Positions 1-34,824 of a stretch of 64,000 nucleotides of DNA are shown here, one piece after another. Source of the stretch: Prinia subflava (lineage: Eukaryota > Chordata > Aves > Passeriformes > Cisticolidae). Every line of letters starts with the position of its first letter. The stretch's first letter is position 1. A program made the translations under genes and the position numbers. The stretch spans positions 11,669,162 to 11,733,161 of the forward strand of contig NC_086283.1 of assembly GCF_021018805.1 (NCBI RefSeq). Direction: 5' to 3'. The notes beneath the pieces were generated by a model. The model searched no databases, was not told the DNA's origin, and saw only the letters and a list, made by a program, of their open reading frames with translations.

Positions 1-866
1 GCATGGGAAGGTAAGGTAAAAATTCAGTGCTGTATCATCACTGCAAGATCAAATAGGCAGTATGTCAAAAGCCAACAGAGTAAAAACTGGCAAGTAACTG
101 GAACTGGACTTAAACTAAAATGAAATGAAGCCTCAAGTTTGGTAGGTCAGGCTCCTTGCTTGAATCGGAGCATTTAGTTTATTTACTTATTTGTCCTTTA
201 AACTTAATCCCTGCTCCCTGAAATCTGAAAATCCCTTATCTGAAAGTCGTTTGATAAACTGTCTGTACAAAAAAAAGAAACGATAATCCAGAGTTCCCAC
301 AAACCTCTATCCCAAATAGGTATTTCGCGTTTTCTGTGGTGCTGGTTAAATGTATTTATTAGTGGTTCAGTCTCCTCAACTGCTGACAAAGATTAATTGC
401 TACGTGTGCTGCACCCTGGGCCTGTCCTCTGCTCCCAAAGCATCCCACGTCATGGCTTCAGGATGCCTGTGAGAAAGCAGGATGAAACTGGGATGATCTT
501 CCCACAGCAGTGATGCGACCAGAGCCCTGAGATGAGAAAAGCTTGCATGGGCCCCAGAACTTCTTGGGCTGCTGCCCAAGAATGGCTCTGGCTACTGTTT
601 GCAAGTAAATGCTACTGGGAGCTGTAGCATTTGTAAATACAAATAAAAGGCAAAATCGGTATGGAAAGTATACAAAATTAGGAAGGAGAAGCAAAACACT
701 CTTCTCCATGCATATTTTTCAAGGTACCTTGCAAAAACACCCAAGCCGAGAGCCAATAACCCAGGGTGTGTGACACAGCTGAGACAGAGAAGTTGTGGCA
801 TTACTGTTTCCACACATCTCTGTGGTAGACTCTTTTTGCTAACATATGTTCTGTTACTGTTGAAGA

Positions 867-867
<1 letters not shown>

Positions 868-924
<57 letters not shown>
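868..924. repeat. 57-bp poly-A run
   Basis: An uninterrupted run of A (apart from the leading GAC) ends in GG at 925-926. No recognisable retrocopy or SINE body precedes it, and CR1 elements do not end in poly-A. It may be a microsatellite or an assembly-sensitive homopolymer. Confidence 0.9.
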
Positions 925-926
<2 letters not shown>

Positions 927-1440
927 AAAAAATGGGGATATCTTCAGTACCTTTCCAAAGCAAAGGAGGGCCCGTAGGAAAAGAAACATCTGTGTGACCC
1001 AGGTGTATCACATTTCCCCTCCTCCTCCCATGCCACAGCACTGCTGGGGTTTGTGGGATTTGTTTTCTTTGCTATTCAGATCTGGAGAACTCTTTTGGTT
1101 TTGATTTCCCTATTGTTGTATCTTCTATGCAATTCCTTTTCTAAAGACTGACTTACTACAGGAGAAGTGCTAGCCATTGCATTATTTGTATTGCTGTATA
1201 CAGTGGAGGTGTGGTTTACTAGTTCTGAGTGTGCCTCTTACCCCCCTCCCTTTTTCTCCCTCCCTCTGTTTGTAAATGCCTGCATTTATTGTCAGCCTGA
1301 CATGTACAAAGTGTAAGAAAGAATTTTTAAACAGGTAATAAATTATATTTATAAGCAACTGGAAAAAAAAATACACCACTATCTTGTGTTCAATTGTTCA
1401 GTTCCTGGAAGCTAAGAAGTGGAGTGTTTTATTTGGCTTA

Positions 1441-1475
1441 TTAAAAAAAAAAAAAAAGAAAAAAAGAAAAAAAAA
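1441..1475. repeat. A-rich tract
   Basis: An A-run with single G interruptions lies in unannotated intergenic sequence. It is low complexity with no associated element seen. Confidence 0.8.
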
Positions 1476-2526
1476 TCTCCTCAAAAGAGATGTTTCTGCA
1501 CATAAGAACTGTGGGATTCAGTGGCATGCCAGGGGTAATGTGCAGCAAGCACAGGGTTTTGTCATGTCGATGTGGCCAGGTCGAGGGGCTGTAGAAATGC
1601 TGCTGGAGAATAACTGCAATGCCACTGAACACAGACGGCCTGGGGCAACGCAGGAGAGCTGCAGGGGCTGCGGAGCTCAAGGGAAAATCGCTATTATTGA
1701 CACACTTTCCTGAAAATAACCAGCAAGGCAATTAAAAATTAGGAAAGACCGAGCTGCATCTGCAACACAGCACTGCAGAATGAGAATAATGAGCTTTAAG
1801 TAGAAATTCACAGAGATACCTCAGTAAATACAGAGGTACATCCCCCATGTCTCAGCGTTAAGCAATGACATTTTCAGCTGATGCTGGGTATGTAGGCTGA
1901 AACTTTTTCACCTAATGCATGGGGCTGGGAATTCTAGGTTTAGACTTTGCAGAGATCACTCCTGTTCCTCTTGTGCTATTCAAAATAGTAGTCAAAAATA
2001 TTCATAAAGATGTGGCAGAATGAAGGGGGGGTTCTAAAAAATACTATGCTAATGCGAAGTTCCTACAGATTTACATAATCAGCCACAAAACATGAGCAAC
2101 TGCTCTATTAGTGATAACACTATTTTAATTACTATTTTTCTCTTCACTGACTTGTGAAAAGAATGATGCTTTTTTATGCCAGTGGAAACATATGCAACAT
2201 TTTGCTGTTTACTTGTTTGCTCAGAGGAAAAAATCTTGTAAAAACAAAATAAACAAAATGAGGCACAGTCAAAATAATCTAACCAGGGAAATTAAACAAA
2301 AAGATGGTGCTTTTCAAGCACATGAAAAGGAAATAGCAGTCTCTGTCATGGGGAGATGGAAACAATTTTTATTGGGGGGGTGGGGTGGTGAATGTTAGAA
2401 CAACCATATATAATTTGAACAAATACAACATAATGCAGTTTGTTCCCCAGGTTTTCTAATTACAGTATTTACGGATTTAATAAGGCACTGGTTCTCAAAA
2501 AAGAACACAAATTTGTTTCTTAGTAT

Positions 2527-3010
2527 CGTAGTAAGTTAGCCAAGACCCACTGTTTTTATACAGGAAAAGCCAATTCTTTTTCTCACAACTCATTTTATAC
2601 ACTTTTTACAGACCTTGTGTGTAACTTTAATTGCTTAATAGCATTCTTGCCAATTACTCTATTGCTCAGTAAAAAGTGTTCTACTTGTCTATCCAATCTC
2701 TGTGCTCTTGGATTGTTTACATATTTTTTTTACTGATTCTCATGAAACAAATCCTTTGTTATTGCAAGTGCATTTGTTTTTCAACCCAGGAATAGGCTGT
2801 TATGCTAACGAGTTCTCATACCTACATAGTTTTTGCATAGGAACTTGCAAATTACTTAGAAGTCACAGGCTAACTTTTGCAATTTAGCAGAGTAGGCCTG
2901 ATTTTATGAGGCTTTATTTTATAATTCTTTTACCTGTCATGACATCTTAGTCTCTACATTGACAACCTTTTCTTTAATAGAGATAACTTTGTGCTAGGAA
3001 AAGGATAGCA
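2527..3010 (-). repeat. putative 3' LTR (minus orientation)
   Basis: This aligns end to end with 5044-5526. The plus-strand TG end is mutated to CG and the AATAAA equivalent is lost (CTTTTTC on the plus strand near 2576-2582). Both repeats share landmark blocks such as CAGGAAAAGCCAATTCTTT, CTTGCCAATTAC and GCTAACGAGTTCTCATAC. Confidence 0.68.
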
Positions 3011-3018
3011 AACGGCTT

Positions 3019-3060
3019 TTTGTTTGTTTGTTTGTTTGTTTGTTTTTTGTTTTTGTTTTT
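3019..3060. repeat. (GTTT)n microsatellite
   Basis: Six TTTG/GTTT units followed by longer T-runs lie immediately inside the left LTR-like repeat. On the minus strand this is an A-rich CAAA tract. It occupies the place where a polypurine tract would be expected, but it contains regular C residues. Confidence 0.85.
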
Positions 3061-5020
3061 AGTAACTTGTTTCTGGTGAACAGCTCAGTAGCTTATCGCG
3101 ATTGTATTTTGTGCAATTTCATCTGGCAAATTTGTTATCATTCTTGTTAAAGATATCAGACTGTGTTGAAATCTTTGATAAGTAATGAGACACCGAATTT
3201 ACGGCTCTGTATCTCTCCAGCAACCATAAAACTGTAAATAATTAGAATTCAGTCAGAAAACAAAATAAACTTTAAAAACCCCTATATCAACAGGTTTTCA
3301 AGGCACACAAACACAACGCGTAAAGTTTCATTAAACAGCGGCAGTCAGAACCCGCTCCGCGCTGCAGCGGGGGCTGTGCTGCCCGCAGGAAAAAGGAGAT
3401 GAGGGAGGGGAAAGAGAAGGAGAACTCCGGCGCTGCCACCTCGCAGCTGCTGCGGGGCAAGGAAGCAGCAAAGGCCGCCGTGCTGAGCTCCAGCCGCAGA
3501 GACTGATCTGAGCTCGGCACTGCCCGGGCAGCGGGGGCGGCGGGAGCGCAGAGCCCTCACAGCCCCGGGGCTGCCGCATCCCCCGGCCCAGACACCGCGG
3601 GAGGAAAGCGACACAAAAACCTCTAAAGGCCGCGTGTAGCAACGGGGGAAACACCGAAACAAATACAGAAAAGGTTCAAAAGGCACACAGCGCTTGTGGC
3701 TCCCGGCTCCCGGCCCGGCAGAGCCGCGGGGCTTTGGAAATCCCGCGCAGAGCCCGGGAGGGAATGAGGGAACGGCATTGGAGCCCTCAGCTCTGGGGAG
3801 GAGCTGTGAGCAGGAAATGTGCTCCGGTTCCTGCCTTCTGCAGAGCTGGCGCGTTCCCTGTGGGGCTGCGAACCGAGCGGTGCCTCGGGGGCTCCTGGAG
3901 GATAAAACCTCCCCGAGCGGAGCCGCCGCGGCCCCGGGGAGCGGGAGCGGCCCCCCCGCGCCGGCGGGGCAGAGCCGCGTCCCGCCGGAACCGCGGGGCG
4001 AGGGGCGCGCACGGTTCCGCTTCCGGGCGCCTGCACACGGCCGGGCTGGGGAGCGCCTTCCAAGTGGCTGTAGCACTTTTTAATAGTCTTTTCAACATAA
4101 AAACAGAATTAAAAGGTAGCTTTTCCATCGTTCGTGGGTAGAGGGAACAGAAACGGACCTGGAGACACAGGCGGCACTGACCGAGAGGTCTGTGGAGCCC
4201 GCGGGGGGCGAATGCCGCAGCAGCTGCGGTCCCTTCAGCAGATTGTAGTTTTTTAAAAGAATTTCTAATAAAATGCCACGTAGGTAACGATTTTGTGGCT
4301 ACTACGGCTTCCCTATGGCCGCTGTCCACAAAAGCTGCCCCAACTCGTCCCAGCTTTCGATAGAAAAGGCATTTTGTCCATCTGCTCTCACGTTGTTTCC
4401 TACGCCGTAGAAATAAAGTTCACATTTGCTTTTATCCTGTTTTATCCCGTTTTGGCCCAATTTTGCAATATAAGTGCCCACACACGTATGATCGCTTTTT
4501 CGTCAGCTGAAATTCGTGATCTACAATCCCCCGTATTTTACGCCGTTTTCTAAACTCGCAGTCTGGACATCACCCCACGGCCTACGTGCGCACTTTTCGG
4601 CGCGGATCTCCCACAGCGCATTTTCCACGGCTCTTTCTGGCCGCTGTCTCCCCCGTCTCAGTGGCCGCAATGCATTTTCCGGTCCATGTTCAACCCCCCT
4701 CCCGGGCGGCGCTTTCCCGGGAGCTGTGTCTGTTTCTGTGCTTGTTTCTCTGTTTGTGTCTCGTTTTGTTTGTCTTTGTTTCTGTGCTCGTGTCTCTGTG
4801 TCTGTGCGTTCCGCGGCGCCGTGCGCTCCCGCCCGGTCCCGCTCCCCCGCCCGCCTCTTGTCTCTGTGCACTTTGGGCCGTCCCGCAGCCGCCTGCAGCC
4901 GCGGCCTTTCGCTGCTTTGTGCTTTCGCCTCTCGAACTTCGTTTCCCCGCGGGCTGCTCGTTCGCGGCTCTGTGTATTCCTGCTCTCGAGTCCCGGCCCG
5001 GCTCAGCCGGCGCATCCCGC

Positions 5021-5038
5021 GATCGCATCGGGTCATCA
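5021..5038 (-). other. possible tRNA-Trp primer-binding site
   Basis: Five bases inside the putative 5' LTR, the minus strand reads TGATGACCCGATGCGATC. It agrees with the tRNA-Trp-type primer-binding site of avian retroviruses at roughly 14 of 18 positions when one gap is allowed. Two of the mismatches are of the kind produced by CpG decay. By chance such a match is possible, so this is moderate support only. Confidence 0.45.
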
Positions 5039-5043
5039 GATAC

Positions 5044-5526
5044 TGTAGTAAGTTAGTCCACACTCCATTATTTTTATGCAGGAAAAGCCAATTCTTTATT
5101 CTCATAACTCATTTTACACAGTTTTCACAGACCTCAGTGTGAAAGTGTGCAGCTTTAATTGGTTAATAGCTTTCTTGCCAATTACACTATTGCTTAGTAA
5201 AAAAACTGCTCTCCTTGTCTATCCAGTATTCTTGGATTGTTACAGATTTCCTTTACTGATTTTCATGGGACAAACCCTTTTTTGTTGCAGTTGCATTTGT
5301 TTTTCAATCCAGGAACAGGCTGTTACGCTAACGAGTTCTCATACATAGTTTTCACATGGGAACTTTTAAATTAGAAGTCACAGGCTAACTATGGCAGTTT
5401 ATCAAAGCAGGCCTGATTTTATGAGGGCTTTTTTTTTACATTTCTTTTACCTTTATGACATCTTAATCTCTACACTGACAACCTTTTCTTTAATAGAAAT
5501 AACTTCGTGCTAGAGAAAGGATAGCA
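5044..5526 (-). repeat. putative 5' LTR (minus orientation)
   Basis: This copy has intact TG and CA ends. On the minus strand it carries AACCAATTAAAG (near 5150-5165) and GAATAAAG (AATAAA at 5100-5095), plausible promoter and polyadenylation elements of an LTR. It aligns with 2527-3010 over its whole length with many substitutions and small indels. Confidence 0.68.
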
Positions 5527-8050
5527 GTTGCTAGATGATATCTTTTTTTTTCTCCCACTTACCTATGCCAGTAAGAAACTAAACTACACTTCCTTGAACG
5601 ATTTCTGCTTGAGAAGTGGATTTCTAGATCCATGGGCACCAAAGCCACAATAATCTTTACCACTGACTTCCAAGCCCTCGTCAATGTGCCCTCTGAAACT
5701 ACCAAAAATATGGAAGTGACATTAAAAGGCCAGACCTGGCAAAATAAACATACTAACCTGTCATCACTGCAGGTGCTGAAACCTTAATAATGACATGCTG
5801 AGTGTTACAGAAATTCACCCATACAGGCACTAACTGAAATGTCACAGTGCTGGAACAACAGCTCTCCACACCCGCCTTAGGCTCTTGTTTGGCCTTAGGA
5901 ATAGCCCTTCATGATAGATTACAGTGGATGGGAGATTTGAGGGCAAAATCTGGTCTTGAGAGAAAACAGGCACTAGTTACACATTCACAGACTGTTTGCT
6001 TTCTCAGTGCGTGTCTCCTCATATATATACAGGCAGATAGATATCTATTTTCCTATACAGCACCATTGTAGTGATTTGTCATTTATGCATTTTTACAAAT
6101 AAATATTATGTTTTATTTGGTGCTTTTTCATCCACAATACCTTACTCTTAATCCACATACTGGAGCTATTCCAGACTCACAACTGAATATATATATATAT
6201 ACACACACACACATATATATATACACACACATATATATATGTATATATAACCACATAAACTTGAACATTTAACATACACACTTCATGTGATCTATCAACC
6301 AGTATCTCAGACTCTTTTCTTCTGGACTGAAAAAAAGGTAAGATGGAAGGAATCCAGTGACTGGCCCTTTCTCTTCCAACACGCTGATGGCAGGTGCCAG
6401 GGGCATTCATTGCCAGCCAGCAAAGCACTCTCCAAAACACTCCTGGGGAGAGAGCCCTAATTAAAAAAACCCAAGAAACCAAAAAACCCAGCTATTTGAA
6501 GAGGGTAGAGGTGAAACTCACCTAAACAGACAGGAAAGAAGCATTCCTGCTGTGCAACTTGGGACATGGAAGTCTCAGCTGCTTCTTTGGAGCCAAGAAA
6601 TCTCAGTTCCACAGGGTGTGCTGGTTTTTATGGGAAGAAATGAGACTAGAAACCCATGGCTCCATTCACTAAGACAAAAAAAGTGAAGACACTGAGCTGT
6701 CCCCATTTTGGTCCCAAATCTCAAAGCCAGGGTGGCCAAGGAGAGGAGCAAACTCCGCTCTCAGCCTCACAAACATTTAAGGATGGGGAAACCATTGTCA
6801 CCCCTCCTGGGGTCAGGATCTGGTGTATTAATAACTCTTGGAGATTTTCTTTTTGTATTGCTTGATGAATTTGGGTACAGGCAGGGCAACTGCACTGTAG
6901 AAAAAGCACTCGTACAAAAAACTTCTGATTAAGCTTTTTAACACCTGTCATCATGAAGTTCTTGCTGGTTCTCGTGAAATGCACATTTTTCTCTGTTAGC
7001 TTGAAAGTATAGCATGGTAATTTTTCCAGCTAGAAATACCTTCTGGGAGCTGTTTAAGCTAAACCCCAATTATACACCTACCTACCACAAATCTGTTTTG
7101 TCCAAAAAGAGGAAAAAAAATTACAGAAGTGCTGAGGCTAAATCCTGCATGGCAATTATTTCAGTTCTGAAATAGGCTTAGCATAATCAAAGCAGCATTT
7201 GTAAGGACTTATTTCAAAATTAAGCTGAACACCAGCTAGTAAAATATAGGCAGGCAGAAAAAATTTAAAAAACGAGTAAAAAAGCGTAAACTAGTAACTC
7301 CCATGCAGCTCAGCTTTGGTAATCTGACGAAGAACAGAACCTGTCCAAAGAAAACACTTCCCAAAGTATATTTCACCTCTCATTTCCCCTTCTGTAGCAT
7401 TAGCATTGCTACAACTGCTGCAGCCTCAGGAAGGAAGAACTGAGAAAGACACAAAATACATTTCTCATTGCTTTCCTCACCTGACAGCTCCTCTTGCTGG
7501 GAACCACAATGCTACACAGCCCCAGCCCGGCAGCTGAGCCTGGCACTGCTGTGCAGTGGCTGCCAGAGGTGTGGAGGCTGCGGGAAGGCCACCCAAAATA
7601 GTAATGCAGATAAAGCTTGAGCCAGTTGTTTGGTTTGTGGTGTCTCTCACTACAGCAGAAGTGCTGGAGGCAGGTACCCACTGCTGCCCATGGCTCCCAG
7701 CTCTCATCACCTACCTCATGTGTCCCACTCTCCCTCCCTGTCACTTCTTACTACGGCCTCAAGGCACCCGGTCTTCTCACACTCAAGGAAATATGATTGC
7801 CACCCTAGAAATGGGCACTTTTGAGGTTTTTCACTTTCCCTTAAAAAAAGTGAACTTTTTTTTTTTTTTCTTTTTTCCTCAGCTGTGGTTGTAGATGGAC
7901 CCCTCACCTTTACACAAAGGAAGAAGTGAGTTAGTAATTCCCACGCACAAGGAATTTCCTCTTAAACAGTGGTTGTTTATGGGTGCTAGCAGTTCCAAAT
8001 TACCCAACAGATTCAAACATGTACTTCATTTCCACTTGCACACAAAATAC
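5527..8050. other. intergenic sequence downstream of the likely BMPR1B 3' end
   Basis: This stretch contains a TA/CA microsatellite (6187-6249) and an alternative AATAAA on the minus strand (6112-6117). A distal BMPR1B 3' UTR extension could run through it. No other gene was recognised. Confidence 0.55.
6187..6249. repeat. (TA)n/(CA)n compound microsatellite
   Basis: Alternating blocks of AT and AC dinucleotides, each about 10-14 bp, end in GTATATATAA. The valine- and tyrosine-rich open frame across it is compositional. Confidence 0.92.
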
Positions 8051-8056
8051 TTTATT
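8051..8056 (-). terminator. candidate poly(A) signal for BMPR1B
   Basis: Plus TTTATT reads AATAAA on the minus strand and is the first canonical hexamer downstream of the BMPR1B stop. A short GU-rich stretch (TTTTGTGTGC) follows 4-13 nt later, closer than usual. Another hexamer lies at 6112-6117, so this site is only a candidate. Confidence 0.35.
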
Positions 8057-8586
8057 TTGCAGTGGGGGAAAAGGAAGGGAAAAAAAGCCAAGAACAAGGG
8101 CACTTGTTTATGATTGCGGTAATATCCCCATCAGGTTTCCTGGAAACATGAAAATGTTTTTTAAACAAGTCACACCAAACCATATTCATACAGCTCCCAA
8201 CTACATTAAACAAAGCATGACCTTCCCTGGGATGGGCTACCCACAGGAATCAGGCCACCCACACCAACAGGGATGGCAGGGATGTAATCGGCTCCATCTC
8301 TGTACTGTGAGAATCACTTGCACATGCAGTGTTTGGAACATTATCCCCACAAATAGGTGGCTTTTAAGACAGGCTGCATTACAGCTCCTCTGAGCTACAC
8401 AGACCCACTCACCTTTTTGTTTTTAAATGCTGGAGTGCAATAGTCTTTTTGGAAACAAAAAAGTTGGTTTGCTTTCATTTTCAGCAGTTTCCTCCATTTT
8501 TTAAATGTAACAAATGTAACAATATACGTATTTTTTACTTCTAACCCAAAAGTCTTATTTTCATAAAATTTAAAGCAGTGTCTTTT

Positions 8587-8635
8587 TAAACAATCAAAAT
8601 AATAATAATAACAATAATAATAATAAAATAATAAG
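8587..8635 (-). repeat. (TTA)n-type U-rich tract in the BMPR1B 3' UTR
   Basis: The plus strand reads caatcaaaat then repeated AAT triplets with one ACA interruption. The transcript would carry repeated UUAUUAUU about 265-315 nt after the stop. It is a microsatellite that could also act as an AU-rich stability element; the latter is inference. Confidence 0.7.
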
Positions 8636-8900
8636 TGGCTTTCATGGAAAGCAACATGCATAATCTTAAACCAGTTACTAAAACTGTATTTCCCCATGTA
8701 AACAAGGGCAGAAAAGCCTCTTCAATCTTGCATGTCAAAGTTTGGGTGATTTTTGCAATGGATTAGTCTCCTCAAAAACTCACAGCTGCTCTTAAGCATG
8801 AGTCCTCCATTCAAGGTACTAAGCAAAGACTTGTGATACATCTTCAGGACTTCTGCTTGCACAACAAAGTCCACTTTCAGGGGCCTTCGCTCTGGCAGAG

Positions 8901-34824
<25,924 letters not shown>

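Larger units (their letters stand above)
1..2526. other. intergenic sequence with no recognised gene
   Basis: AT-rich sequence with the two A-tracts listed separately. Vertebrate synteny would place UNC5C beyond this side of BMPR1B in convergent orientation, but I see no UNC5C exon here. The open frames (for example 1384-1713 plus) are short and unrecognised. Confidence 0.6.
3011..5043. other. GC/CpG-rich interior of the LTR-flanked element
   Basis: The sequence between the two repeats has two CpG-dense blocks (about 3340-4070 and 4560-5035) in an otherwise AT-rich window. A (GTTT)n tract (3019-3060) lies next to the left repeat. A T/G/C pyrimidine-rich stretch (4725-4810) repeats TGTTTCTGTG/TGTCTCTGTG units. 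Several overlapping open frames exist on both strands, but they are arginine-, alanine- and proline-rich, as expected from composition. No retroviral motif such as a zinc knuckle or YXDD is visible. Confidence 0.7.
2527..5526 (-). mobile_element. LTR-flanked element, probable endogenous retrovirus remnant without recognisable genes
   Basis: Two direct repeats of about 484 bp (2527-3010 and 5044-5526) bracket a 2-kb interior. The right-hand copy runs TG...CA. Read on the minus strand it has CCAAT, then AATAAA about 50 bp before the end, like an LTR. Just inside it (5038-5021) the minus strand reads TGATGACCCGATGCGAT. This resembles the tRNA-Trp primer-binding site used by avian alpharetroviruses, with a few mismatches and one missing base. 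The interior is GC- and CpG-rich and contains no gag, pol or env that I can recognise. By eye the repeats are roughly 80-85% alike, so the insertion is not recent. No matching target-site duplication was found (TAGTAT on the left, GTTGCT on the right). A segmental duplication flanking an unrelated CpG island is the main alternative. Confidence 0.62.
8051..8900 (-). other. BMPR1B: BMPR1B 3' untranslated region (distal end tentative)
   Basis: The sequence 3' of the stop codon has no coding potential and contains a U-rich TTATTATT-type tract on the sense strand (plus 8587-8635). No splice acceptor is needed to reach the AATAAA at 8051-8056, which would give a UTR of about 850 nt. Longer UTRs ending further downstream are possible, so only the start at 8900 is firm. 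Confidence 0.5.

Noticed and set aside
770..997. Lysine-rich ORF (plus) and phenylalanine-rich ORFs (minus) across the poly-A run
   Set aside because: They are translations of a homopolymer and not proteins.
1..2526. Possible UNC5C terminal exon or 3' UTR expected from vertebrate synteny
   Set aside because: No UNC5C death-domain coding sequence or convincing plus-strand 3' UTR structure was seen in this stretch.
3345..4076. 243-codon minus-strand ORF rich in Arg, Ala and Pro
   Set aside because: Long open frames on both strands are expected in a CpG-rich block where stop codons are rare. No domain or motif is recognisable and frames overlap on both strands.
4521..5105. 194-codon minus-strand ORF starting inside the putative 5' LTR, considered as a gag remnant
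   Set aside because: It is driven by the GC-rich and TGTTTCTGTG-type repeats, starts within the LTR, crosses the primer site and has no zinc knuckle or capsid-like motif.
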